Source: Aestuariispira ectoiniformans (GTDB lineage: Bacteria; Pseudomonadota; Alphaproteobacteria; UBA8366; Aestuariispiraceae). Taken from it: a DNA stretch of 64,000 nucleotides. The stretch spans positions 3,551,588 to 3,615,587 of the forward strand of contig NZ_CP062788.1 of the NCBI RefSeq assembly GCF_025136295.1. The letters run 5' to 3'. Below the pieces are notes generated by a model, which saw only the letters and a program-made list of their open reading frames with translations, made no database searches and had not been told where the DNA came from. The translations under genes were made by a program, and so were the position numbers. Within the stretch, counting starts at the first letter, position 1. The number at the start of each line of letters is the position of its first letter. This document shows positions 1 through 7,377 of this stretch, in pieces.

Positions 1-2
1 TC

Positions 3-287
3 TATCCCTTCGTCGACACGACAACGATCCCGTCCGGCACCTATCCGGGCGTGGACACGGCCAATACGGTAAAGATGAATGTGCAATGGGTTGTCTGGCG
101 CAGCGCAAAAGAGGCTCTCATTCGCGATATCACCCGCGCCTTATGGCTCAGCGACACACGTGAATTATTCATACGCAACAATCCGGAACATGACTTCCCG
201 CCGCTAAGCGGCGGTGTTCCGCGCAGTGGTGTGCCGGTGCACCGGGGCGCAATGCTCTATTACCGTTCCGCCGGTGTCGCACGCTAG
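3..287 (+). CDS. TAXI-family TRAP transporter solute receptor, C-terminal part
   Basis: The reading frame is open from the left edge to a TAG at 285-287, so only the last 94 residues are present. The visible part has the C-terminal pattern of TAXI-type periplasmic receptors: a 'TIPSGTYPGVD' strand-turn, a core ending in 'ITRALW', and a terminal 'GVPVHRGAMLYYRSAG', close to the family's 'PLHPGAxRYYxExG' ending. Such receptors bind small carboxylates in the periplasm and hand them to a fused TRAP membrane permease. The gene converges on the SRAP gene with four bases between stops. The ligand cannot be inferred from this fragment. Confidence 0.75.
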   Translation, partial: YPFVDTTTIPSGTYPGVDTANTVKMNVQWVVWRSAKEALIRDITRALWLSDTRELFIRNNPEHDFPPLSGGVPRSGVPVHRGAMLYYRSAGVAR

Positions 288-291
288 GGCC

Positions 292-1014
292 TCAGGAAAA
301 CAACGACATCTGATCAGCGGGGTCGTCAGGGCCGACCGGTTCAATCAACGCCGGGCCATCATTGGCAACGCGATTGACCGCCTTGCCGACCTGATAAAAG
401 GAAATCTCCCGTTCTCCCGCATAGGGCCGCAGCAGGCCCAGTGCTTCCGGCACCGACCCGCGTAACCAGGTCTGGAATTGGCCTTTGTCCAGAATCACCG
501 GCATGCGGTGATGAAGCTGCCGGACCGGTTCGCTCGCCTCTGTCGTGAGAATGGTGCAGGTATCCACCTCCGAACCGTCCGCCCCCATCCAGTATTCCCA
601 GAGACCGGCAAAGGCAAAGGGCTTGTCGTCGGTCATATGGATAAAGAATGGCCGTTTATCCCCAGAGCGTCCGCGCCATTCATAGAAGCCATCCGCCGGG
701 ATCAGGCAACGCCGACGTTTGAAGGCTGCCCGGAAGGACGGTTTTTCCGCAACCGTCTCGGATCGGGCATTGAACAGTTTGCCACCAATATCCGGGTCCT
801 TGGACCAGTTTGGAATGAGCCCCCAACGCATCAGCGTCAGTGTCTCCGGACCGGGATTGACGGTTTCCATCTGTTCCCCCTGCCCGGGCCGCAGGACCAG
901 AACCGGTTGGGTCGGCGCAATATTATAGCGCGGCGGCAGGTTCGGCCTGTCCGGCACATCAAAGAGGTTTCGCAGGGCCTCTACCGGGCTGAAGAAAGCG
1001 TAACGACCGCACAT
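292..1014 (-). CDS. SRAP-family abasic-site DNA-protein crosslink protein (YedK/HMCES-like)
   Basis: 240 residues, a typical length. SRAP proteins link covalently to abasic sites in single-stranded DNA through the amino-terminal Cys2, exposed once Met1 is removed, forming a thiazolidine that shields the lesion. All hallmark positions are present: MCGR start (Cys2), 'RYNIAPTQ' (Asn31), 'FNARSE' (Arg84), 'GFYEW' (Glu112) and 'LHHRMPV' (His169). The start is fixed by the invariant MCGR, with GAGG seven bases upstream. It lies directly downstream of the flotillin operon on the same strand, and the operon's terminator hairpin ends only about 11 bases before this start codon. It therefore has almost no leader of its own unless its promoter lies in or before the hairpin. 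Family assignment is secure. Confidence 0.93.
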   Translation of the reverse strand: MCGRYAFFSPVEALRNLFDVPDRPNLPPRYNIAPTQPVLVLRPGQGEQMETVNPGPETLTLMRWGLIPNWSKDPDIGGKLFNARSETVAEKPSFRAAFKRRRCLIPADGFYEWRGRSGDKRPFFIHMTDDKPFAFAGLWEYWMGADGSEVDTCTILTTEASEPVRQLHHRMPVILDKGQFQTWLRGSVPEALGLLRPYAGEREISFYQVGKAVNRVANDGPALIEPVGPDDPADQMSLFS

Positions 1015-1025
1015 GACGACCTCAT

Positions 1026-1055
1026 AAAAAAGGTGGGCTCAACCAGGAGCCCACC
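1026..1055 (-). terminator. Rho-independent terminator of the pspA-yqiJ-yqiK operon
   Basis: A nine-base-pair perfect stem (GGTGGGCTC at 1032-1040 pairing with GAGCCCACC at 1047-1055), a six-base loop, then a six-T run on the minus strand. It follows the yqiK stop by about 30 bases and abuts the SRAP ribosome-binding site, so it could also attenuate read-through into SRAP. Confidence 0.85.
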
Positions 1056-1083
1056 CTATTACATTTAGTCAAACCACCGCAAT

Positions 1084-2865
1084 TCAGTCGGCGGCATTCG
1101 CCGGCGGCGTTTCACCGGTGACGGCCGGCTTTACCGCGTCGACCAGCGATGTCAGGTCGCTGCCGCCAATGCCCACTTCTTTCAGCAGGGAATCCAGAAG
1201 CGGTGCCTGGCTGCGATAGCGCAGGGCACTGTCAACCACCTGGTCGGCAAGGCTGCCGTTGGAAGCCCCCTCGCCGCCATTCACCGTGTTGGCGCTACCG
1301 CCACCGTTCAGTCCATCGACCTGAACGATCTTGATGCCGTCGATCCGCTCCATCGGTTTCACGGATTCGCGGATGATTTCCTGCAAGCGTTCAATCAGCG
1401 CCAGTTTCACCTTCATGGCGATGACTTCTTCGGTCAGGGAATTATCTGCATCGTTGAGTGCTTTCTGACCGGCCGCCTCAACAGCATAGCGTACTTCCTG
1501 TGCAGCGGCCCGCAGGCGTTCCGCTTCAGCGTCACCACCGGCTTCGATCTTGACCTTCTGGGCCGCAGCTTCCGCAAGGGTACGGATGGATTCCGCCTCA
1601 TCATCTGCCGCCTGTTTCTGCGCCTCGGCCGCCATGGTGATGGCAATCGCATCTCGTTCCGCCTGCCGGCGGGCCTCGATCAGATCCACCTGCTTCTGGC
1701 GTTCCGCGATCTCGGCTTCCCGTGTGGTGGTCACGCGTTCTTCCGACCGCACGGCTTCCGCACGCGCTGCGTTGGCTTCCGATTCAGCCTCAGACTGCGC
1801 CCGTGATTTTTCCGCAATGGCAATCTGGCGTTCCTGGTTCGTCAGTTCGACCGTTTTCTCACGCTCAATATCTGCCGCTTCCAAAGCACGCTGACGGGCA
1901 ATCTCGCGTTCACGAATCTGTTGTTCCTTGGCAATCCGCTCCTCTTCGACCTTACGTTCTGCGGTCAATTTGGACAGGGCCACATCCTGGTCTGCTGCGA
2001 TCTGGGCCTGTTCCGCCTCACGTTTGCGGTTTGCCTGTTCCGCCGCCACTTCCGACATTTGCGCGGCCCGGCGGATTTCCACCTCACGGTTCTGCTCCAG
2101 TTCCGCATATTCCTTATCGCGATCAATCTGAAGTTTGCGCTGTTGTGCCTCAAGGTTCTTGGTTTCGATCAGGACCTGGGATTCCTGCTCGATATCGTTA
2201 CGGCGTTTGCGGCGTTCCTCGATTTCCTGGGTCAGGCGCGTCAGGCCCTCTGCGTCGAACGCATTGTTGGGATTGAAATATTCACGGTCCGTCTGATCCA
2301 GACCAGTCAAAGACACGGATTCAAGTTCCAGACCGTTTTTCAACAGGTCTTCGGAAACAGCCATCTGTACCTTCTGGACAAACTCGACACGCTGTTCGTG
2401 CAGTTCCTCCATTGTCATCTCTGCCGCCACGGCACGCAGGGCATCGACGAATTTACCTTCGACCAGTTCTTTCAACGAGTCCGGGAACATCGTGCGCTTA
2501 CCCAGCGTCTGGGCGGCATTGGCGATGGATTCGACCGTCGGCTGTACGCGCACATAGAATTCCGCCTGTACATCGACACGCATGCGGTCCCGCGTGATGA
2601 GGGCCGCCTCGTTGCGGCGCGCAACCTCCAGCCGCAATGTATTCATGTTGACCGGGATCGTCTCATGCAACACGGGAAAGACAAGGGTCCCGCCGTTCAT
2701 GATCACGCGCTGACCGCCCATACCGGTACGGACATAGGAAACTTCCTTTGATGCCCGTGTATACAGCCGTGCCAGGATCAGCCCGATCGCAACCAGTGCG
2801 ACCAGAACCAGGCCGGAAATGATAAGGACATCGATTAATGTCCATGCATTAGGATCTTGATACAT
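1084..2865 (-). CDS. yqiK: Flotillin-family SPFH membrane protein (YqiK)
   Basis: About 593 residues. One N-terminal membrane span (about residues 10-32) is followed by an SPFH/band-7 domain and then a long Glu/Ala/Arg-rich coiled coil (about 200-450) with many 'AEA' and 'ERQ' repeats, the flotillin architecture. Flotillins organise fluid membrane microdomains and scaffold membrane-stress responses. The ATG at 2865 is preferred because GGGGG sits five bases upstream; a TTG four codons earlier overlaps that Shine-Dalgarno. It is the last gene of a leftward operon after an RHH-like protein, PspA and YqiJ, the same yqiJ-yqiK order known in E. coli. The C-terminal 80 residues are Gly/Ser/Asn-rich and probably flexible. 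Confidence 0.9.
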   Translation of the reverse strand: MYQDPNAWTLIDVLIISGLVLVALVAIGLILARLYTRASKEVSYVRTGMGGQRVIMNGGTLVFPVLHETIPVNMNTLRLEVARRNEAALITRDRMRVDVQAEFYVRVQPTVESIANAAQTLGKRTMFPDSLKELVEGKFVDALRAVAAEMTMEELHEQRVEFVQKVQMAVSEDLLKNGLELESVSLTGLDQTDREYFNPNNAFDAEGLTRLTQEIEERRKRRNDIEQESQVLIETKNLEAQQRKLQIDRDKEYAELEQNREVEIRRAAQMSEVAAEQANRKREAEQAQIAADQDVALSKLTAERKVEEERIAKEQQIREREIARQRALEAADIEREKTVELTNQERQIAIAEKSRAQSEAESEANAARAEAVRSEERVTTTREAEIAERQKQVDLIEARRQAERDAIAITMAAEAQKQAADDEAESIRTLAEAAAQKVKIEAGGDAEAERLRAAAQEVRYAVEAAGQKALNDADNSLTEEVIAMKVKLALIERLQEIIRESVKPMERIDGIKIVQVDGLNGGGSANTVNGGEGASNGSLADQVVDSALRYRSQAPLLDSLLKEVGIGGSDLTSLVDAVKPAVTGETPPANAAD

Positions 2866-2907
2866 ATTTACCCCCAAATTAAGCCAAACCAGCCAGGCTG
2901 GCTTTTA

Positions 2908-3603
2908 TTAGTCCGCCAAGGCGGCATTTGAATTCGCAATAACGCAAAAAGTGGAATCAACCCGGCGGACCAGCAGGACGCTGCTGCCGGAGGGGAACGC
3001 CTCTCCGTCACTATCGGGTTCCACCATCACATAATGGGACTGACCGTAACGGTCTTGCAGCCTCGCCTGCGCGGGTTGCCCCTTTTTGGCAGTCCCCAGC
3101 GTCACAACGGCTGTCCGGCCGACAAAACTGTCAACGGAAACCGCGCTGGTTTCGTCAGACGGCACCAGCCTTGCGACCGCCCGCCCGATCCAGCGGGTCG
3201 GCGGCATGGCAAGCATCAGCGCCGGTAGCCACGCAATCCACCCCGGCAGCATTCCGCCGGTCAGCGCAAAGACCACCTTCTGAATGACGAAACCGGACAG
3301 CCCGAAGGACAACAGGAAAGCCACAAACAGAACCAGGACCGGAACCCGACCGACACAAAGCCAGCCCAGAAGCCTGGACAAGGCTGACGGCGACGCCGCT
3401 TCAAGCACATCTCCACCGTCGATATCGCTGTCCAGGTCCAGGTTGAAATCAGCCTGCAAACCTTCCGGCAACAGGTTATCCAGCAAGCCGGACAGCCCCG
3501 CACCGAGAACAGTCATGACACCTTCCAGGATGGCAATTCCCAGCATCAGGGCCAGGGCAACGCCGAAGACCAGGTTTTGCGGCTGAAGCAAAAAGTCCAA
3601 CAC
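2908..3603 (-). CDS. yqiJ: YqiJ-family inner-membrane protein with OB-fold tail
   Basis: 231 residues. Hydrophobic segments lie near residues 10-40, 90-115 and 118-140. A C-terminal soluble region of about 70 residues ('SFVGRTAVVTLGTAKKGQPA...VLLVRRVD') matches the OB-like domain of NfeD/YqiJ partners of flotillins. In established systems these proteins accompany SPFH proteins and PspA in envelope stress tolerance. It sits six bases after pspA and 42 bases before yqiK, clearly co-transcribed. A short hairpin (AGCCA/TGGCT) lies in the yqiJ-yqiK gap. Function beyond a flotillin partner is not established. Confidence 0.85.
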   Translation of the reverse strand: MLDFLLQPQNLVFGVALALMLGIAILEGVMTVLGAGLSGLLDNLLPEGLQADFNLDLDSDIDGGDVLEAASPSALSRLLGWLCVGRVPVLVLFVAFLLSFGLSGFVIQKVVFALTGGMLPGWIAWLPALMLAMPPTRWIGRAVARLVPSDETSAVSVDSFVGRTAVVTLGTAKKGQPAQARLQDRYGQSHYVMVEPDSDGEAFPSGSSVLLVRRVDSTFCVIANSNAALAD

Positions 3604-3609
3604 GTTACC

Positions 3610-4275
3610 TTAACCTTCCTTGATCTGGTTCAGACGGTCGCGGATTTTCTGCTGGCGCGCCATGTCTTCAAGTTCCGCCAGTTGCCGGGTATCCTTCAAC
3701 TCGCCACCGGCGACACCGACGCCGCCATTGCGTTCCATCACGCGGTTGAAGGCCTGCTCTGCCTTGTCAACGGTTACATCCACGGTTCCGCCCGACGCAG
3801 CACTGCCTTCCGGCACAATCTGGATACTGGCCTGACGGGCATCACGAAAGGCTTTCAGCTCTTCCGCCATCTCCGACCGGCGGCCTTTCAAGGCGGCGAT
3901 ATAGGATTCCAGTTCCTTTTCGCGGTCACCGGCATCCGCAATCGTCTGTTCAAGGACCGGAATCTGGGCCTCGATATCGACCATTTGCGATACCGCAACT
4001 TCCGCCAGATCTTCCCGGCCCTGATCCAGTGCCAGTTTGGCCTTCGCCTTCAGGTCGTCATGCTTTGCACTTTCCGCCGACAGGCGGTTTGTGGCCAGAT
4101 GGGACTGTGCGAGCAATTTCCCCAACTCCGCCCGAATATCATCAATCGCGCGGTCTACCTCGCGGATAGCCTCTTCCATGACCACTTCCGGCGCCATATC
4201 CTCGGCAATATCCACGATTTTGTTGATGGTTCCGCCAACAAGGCGACCAACACGATTTGCGAGATTTTCACTCAT
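3610..4275 (-). CDS. pspA: PspA/IM30-family membrane stress protein
   Basis: 221 residues, standard for PspA/IM30 (ESCRT-III superfamily). The N-terminal segment 'LANRVGRLVGGTINKIVDIAED' resembles the amphipathic helix that binds lipid-packing defects. The rest is a long helical hairpin with heptads through about residue 170, including 'DLKAKAKLALDQGREDLAE'. PspA oligomerises on damaged inner membrane to preserve proton-motive force. No pspBC or pspF homologue is visible here. Instead the gene is preceded by an RHH-like protein and followed by yqiJ and yqiK. The gap to the upstream gene is 32 bases, consistent with one transcript. Confidence 0.9.
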   Translation of the reverse strand: MSENLANRVGRLVGGTINKIVDIAEDMAPEVVMEEAIREVDRAIDDIRAELGKLLAQSHLATNRLSAESAKHDDLKAKAKLALDQGREDLAEVAVSQMVDIEAQIPVLEQTIADAGDREKELESYIAALKGRRSEMAEELKAFRDARQASIQIVPEGSAASGGTVDVTVDKAEQAFNRVMERNGGVGVAGGELKDTRQLAELEDMARQQKIRDRLNQIKEG

Positions 4276-4307
4276 ATTTTGCAGCCTCCACTTTAACGAT
4301 TAGAGAT

Positions 4308-4811
4308 TTAGTCTTTGTTGTATATGGCGATCAACTCTTTAAGAGCCTCCATTCGGCCCGATACTACATGTGGATTGTAACAACGGCTTGTCGTCGTCAG
4401 CCCCATCCGAAGCATCTGATCCATAAGCACAAATATCTGGTCGGCCAAAGACGCCTCATATTGCTCCAAGGCTCCCCGCACCTCATCCGGGTCGCCCCCC
4501 CAGTCCTCCTGCGTCAGGCAGGCAATATGCGTTTCCAACAGCCAATGCGATAAATAGCTCACCAACTCACTATGAAAGGACAGGGACTGTTCTTGTACCC
4601 GTCTCTGTCGATCCTGCGCCAAATGAATATCTTCCAGGTTGCGGACCGCCTCAGACGCAAATCCACCGGCCTCCCGGCGTCGGCGGGCCTCGCCGATCAG
4701 CGCGCGCACCTTTTCACTTAACGTGGTCGCGCCATCCACATCCAACTGTGCAAGAAAGGCCGCATCCTTTTCCGGTATCCGGATGCTGACCGGTATCATC
4801 TTGCCTGTCAT
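4308..4811 (-). CDS. RHH-like small protein heading the pspA-yqiJK operon
   Basis: 167 residues from ATG 4811, chosen for the strong AAGGAGGGA eight bases upstream; the frame extends upstream without a good site. The first 45 residues ('VSIRIPEKDAAFLAQL', then 'TLSEKVRALIGEARRR') look like a ribbon-helix-helix DNA-binding unit: a short beta strand followed by two helices. The remaining 120 residues are helical, of unknown type, with Trp/His-rich stretches. Inference: it may regulate its own operon, because a palindromic cluster lies 35-63 bases upstream of the start. I do not recognise the C-terminal part as a known family, and a non-regulatory role is possible. Confidence 0.6.
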   Translation of the reverse strand: MTGKMIPVSIRIPEKDAAFLAQLDVDGATTLSEKVRALIGEARRRREAGGFASEAVRNLEDIHLAQDRQRRVQEQSLSFHSELVSYLSHWLLETHIACLTQEDWGGDPDEVRGALEQYEASLADQIFVLMDQMLRMGLTTTSRCYNPHVVSGRMEALKELIAIYNKD

Positions 4812-4845
4812 GACTAGTCCCTCCTTCGCCCACCCAAAGGCATTG

Positions 4846-4874
4846 TATGCATTTCGAAATCGTTTGCATGCATA
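4846..4874. promoter_or_regulatory. Palindromic cluster ahead of the pspA operon, candidate operator
   Basis: Nested symmetry: TATGCA (4846-4851) inverted as TGCATA (4869-4874); between them the perfect palindrome ATTTCGAAAT (4851-4860) and TGCATGCA (4865-4872). It lies 35-63 bases upstream of the first gene of the operon. An RHH-type dimer could read the TGCAT half-sites; this is inference. The rest of the 388-base nrdA/psp divergent gap holds the NrdR-like boxes and AT-rich sequence. Confidence 0.4.
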
Positions 4875-5027
4875 TGTATTTAATGTGAAATCATCTGATT
4901 TCAATAAAAATCGGTTGTTACAGATATCCCAGAATTGTTCCGCATTCGAACGGATGCTGGAAATGCTTGGAGTCGGCCCCAATCACGGCCTTTTTCCTGT
5001 CACATTCGTTTTGACAGAAGACATACG

Positions 5028-5074
5028 GCGCTATATCTTGTGAGACGGGTCAAGGATGGCACGATATGTAGTGA
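5028..5074 (+). promoter_or_regulatory. Paired NrdR-box-like sites upstream of nrdA
   Basis: Two 16-base sites resembling the NrdR consensus ACACTATATATTGTGT: GCGCTATATCTTGTGA at 5028-5043 and GCACGATATGTAGTGA at 5059-5074. Their starts are 31 bases apart, three helical turns, the spacing known for NrdR operators. They lie about 125 bases ahead of the nrdA start. The nrdR gene itself is outside this window. Confidence 0.65.
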
Positions 5075-5199
5075 CATCACGCACCTAATTCACAACAAGA
5101 CAATCCACACCCTGTGGACAAAGCGCCAAGTCATAAGGGACGCAAAGGACACAGCCGGGTGCACCTGTGGATAACCGGGTGATAGAAGGGAAGAGAGTC

Positions 5200-7131
5200 G
5201 TGCCTGACGGAATGCTGGAGACAGTTTTGGAGCAGAATGCGCAAGGTCTGTTGCCCTTGGATGGTGAGGCCAACCTGGACCAGGAAACGCGCGATCACGC
5301 GCAGAATGACCGTGGTATCAGCGTTCATATGGATCGCAGCCGCGACGCAGCCTTGACCGAATTCGGCAAGGCAACCCTGGGCGACCGGTATTTGATGCCG
5401 GGGGAAAGCTATCAGGATATGTTCGCGCGCGTGGCTATGCATTTCGCCGACGATTCGGCCCATGCCCAGCGTCTCTACGATTATATCTCCAAGCTTTGGT
5501 TCATGCCTGCCACGCCTGTGCTCAGCAACGGCGGCACCAAACGTGGCCTGCCGATTTCCTGCTTCCTGAACGAAAGTGACGACAGCCTGGACGGCATCGT
5601 CGGCCTGTGGAACGAGAATGTCTGGCTGGCGGCGCGCGGCGGCGGCATCGGCAGCTATTGGGGCAACCTGCGCTCCATCGGCGAAAAAGTCGGCGCCAAC
5701 GGCAAAACCTCCGGCGTGGTTCCCTTCATCCGCGTTATGGATTCGCTGACGCTTGCCATCAGCCAGGGCAGCCTGCGCCGTGGATCGGCCGCAGTCTACC
5801 TGCCTGTCTGGCACCCGGAAATCGAGGAATTCGTCGAACTGCGCCGGCCGACTGGCGGTGACCCGAACCGTAAGGCACTGAACCTGCATCACGGTCTCCT
5901 GATCACCGACGATTTCATGCGCGCCGTGGAAGCCGACGATGAATGGGCCCTGACCAGCCCGAAAGACGGCTCCGTCATTCGCAAGATTCGCGCCCGCGAC
6001 CTTTGGATTCGTATTCTGACCGCGCGCATCGAAACCGGCGAGCCCTATGTGGTTTATATCGACCACGTAAACCGCAATATTCCGGAACAGCAGAAGCTGC
6101 TCGGCCTGAAGGTGAAAACCTCCAACCTCTGTTCCGAAATCACCCTGCCGACGGGTATCGACAAATTCGGCAAGGACCGTACGGCGGTTTGCTGCCTGTC
6201 CTCGCTCAACCTTGAAAAATACCTGGAATGGGAAGGCGAGCCGCAGTTCATCGAAGACATCATGCGCTTCCTCGACAATGTCCTGCAGGACTTTATCGAC
6301 AATGCGCCGGACGACTTCCACCGGGCCAAATACGCCGCCATGCGCGAACGTTCCGTCGGCTTGGGCGTTATGGGCTTCCATTCCTTCCTGCAGGCCAACA
6401 TGCTTCCGCTTGAAGGCGTGATGGCCAAGGTCTGGAACAACCGCATGTTCGCCAAAATCCGCCAGGAAGCAGATGCCGCATCCGTCAAACTGGCCGAGGA
6501 AAAAGGCCCCTGCCCGGACGCAGCCGAATTCGGCATCATGGAGCGCTTCTCCAACAAGCTGGCCGTGGCCCCGACCGCCTCGATCTCGATCATTTGCGGC
6601 GGCACCTCGCCGGGGATCGAACCGATTGCCGCCAACAGCTTCACTCACAAGACGCTGAGCGGGTCCTTCAACGTCCGCAACAAATATCTGAAGCAGTTGC
6701 TGGCGGAAAAGGGTCAGGATACAGATGATGTCTGGTCCTCGATCAGTGTCCATGAAGGGTCCGTCCAGCATCTGGACTTTTTGACGCAGGACGAAAAAGA
6801 CGTCTTCAAGACGGCCTTTGAAATCGACCAGCGCTGGCTGATTGATCATGCCGCCGACCGTGCGCCGCATATCTGCCAGGCACAGTCGCTTAATATCTTC
6901 CTGCCGGCGGATGTCCATAAACGCGACCTGCATCAAATCCATTTCCAGGCCTGGAAAAAAGGCGTGAAGAGCCTCTACTACTGCCGCTCGAAATCCATCC
7001 AGCGCGCAGAGGCAGGCCTTGAACACAAGCTGGAAGCAGCAACCAAGATTCCGATGATGGGCAAAGTGAACGGTGCCGACGCACCAGCCCAGACCGGCAA
7101 TGACTACGAGGAATGCCTCGCCTGTCAGTAG
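5200..7131 (+). CDS. nrdA: Class I ribonucleoside-diphosphate reductase, alpha subunit, without ATP-cone
   Basis: Reduces ribonucleotides to deoxyribonucleotides with the NrdB radical subunit encoded at 13671. Numbered from GTG 5200: redox-active Cys121 ('PISCF'), the catalytic triplet Asn309-Cys311-Glu313 ('SNLCSEITLP'), the partner cysteine near 331 ('VCCLSSLNL'), the radical-transfer 'SLYYCRSKS' near the end, and a C-terminal CxxC-type tail 'EECLACQ'. At about 643 residues it is some 120 shorter than E. coli NrdA, and no ATP-cone sequence precedes the catalytic core, so the overall activity site appears absent. GTG 5200 follows GAAGGGAAGAGAG; GTG 5167 or ATG 5212 are alternatives. A strong terminator follows. 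It is unlinked from nrdB, with the opp operon between. Confidence 0.93.
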   Translation: MPDGMLETVLEQNAQGLLPLDGEANLDQETRDHAQNDRGISVHMDRSRDAALTEFGKATLGDRYLMPGESYQDMFARVAMHFADDSAHAQRLYDYISKLWFMPATPVLSNGGTKRGLPISCFLNESDDSLDGIVGLWNENVWLAARGGGIGSYWGNLRSIGEKVGANGKTSGVVPFIRVMDSLTLAISQGSLRRGSAAVYLPVWHPEIEEFVELRRPTGGDPNRKALNLHHGLLITDDFMRAVEADDEWALTSPKDGSVIRKIRARDLWIRILTARIETGEPYVVYIDHVNRNIPEQQKLLGLKVKTSNLCSEITLPTGIDKFGKDRTAVCCLSSLNLEKYLEWEGEPQFIEDIMRFLDNVLQDFIDNAPDDFHRAKYAAMRERSVGLGVMGFHSFLQANMLPLEGVMAKVWNNRMFAKIRQEADAASVKLAEEKGPCPDAAEFGIMERFSNKLAVAPTASISIICGGTSPGIEPIAANSFTHKTLSGSFNVRNKYLKQLLAEKGQDTDDVWSSISVHEGSVQHLDFLTQDEKDVFKTAFEIDQRWLIDHAADRAPHICQAQSLNIFLPADVHKRDLHQIHFQAWKKGVKSLYYCRSKSIQRAEAGLEHKLEAATKIPMMGKVNGADAPAQTGNDYEECLACQ

Positions 7132-7153
7132 TATACGGCAGAAGTGATTCTAT

Positions 7154-7184
7154 AAAACGGCGGTCCTTTAGGCCGCCGTTTTTC
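7154..7184 (+). terminator. Rho-independent terminator after nrdA
   Basis: AAAACGGCGG (7154-7163) pairs perfectly with CCGCCGTTTT (7173-7182) and continues into a T run. It lies 23 bases after the nrdA stop. Confidence 0.9.
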
Positions 7185-7291
7185 GTTGCGGACGCCTTGC
7201 AAACCGATCGTTGCATCAAAAACGATAGAGTTTTCAACTATCTGATCGAGGGCCTTGCACATAACCGCAAAATAACTTCTAATCCGCCCAG

Positions 7292-7332
7292 ACGGACGGG
7301 TACTCTTATACCAACAACAACAACCCATCCGT
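7292..7332 (+). promoter_or_regulatory. oppA leader: long-loop hairpin with CAA repeats
   Basis: ACGGACGGG (7292-7300) can pair with CCCATCCGT (7324-7332), eight of nine positions. The loop contains CCAACAACAACAACCC. This lies 45-85 bases upstream of the oppA start. CA-rich leaders of peptide-transporter genes are known small-RNA targets and translation enhancers in enteric bacteria; the role here is inference. Confidence 0.35.
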
Positions 7333-7377
7333 TATACTACTAAAAAAAGCACAACCATACTCGAGGGAGAGTGTTAC

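Noticed and set aside
5056-5073. Sigma-54-like TGGCAC ahead of nrdA
   Set aside because: The required TGC element at the correct distance is missing, and the sequence is part of an NrdR-like box.
5131-7026. 631-codon open frame antisense to nrdA
   Set aside because: It is the mirror of a high-GC gene with strong family identity on the plus strand; the antisense protein shows no recognisable domain.
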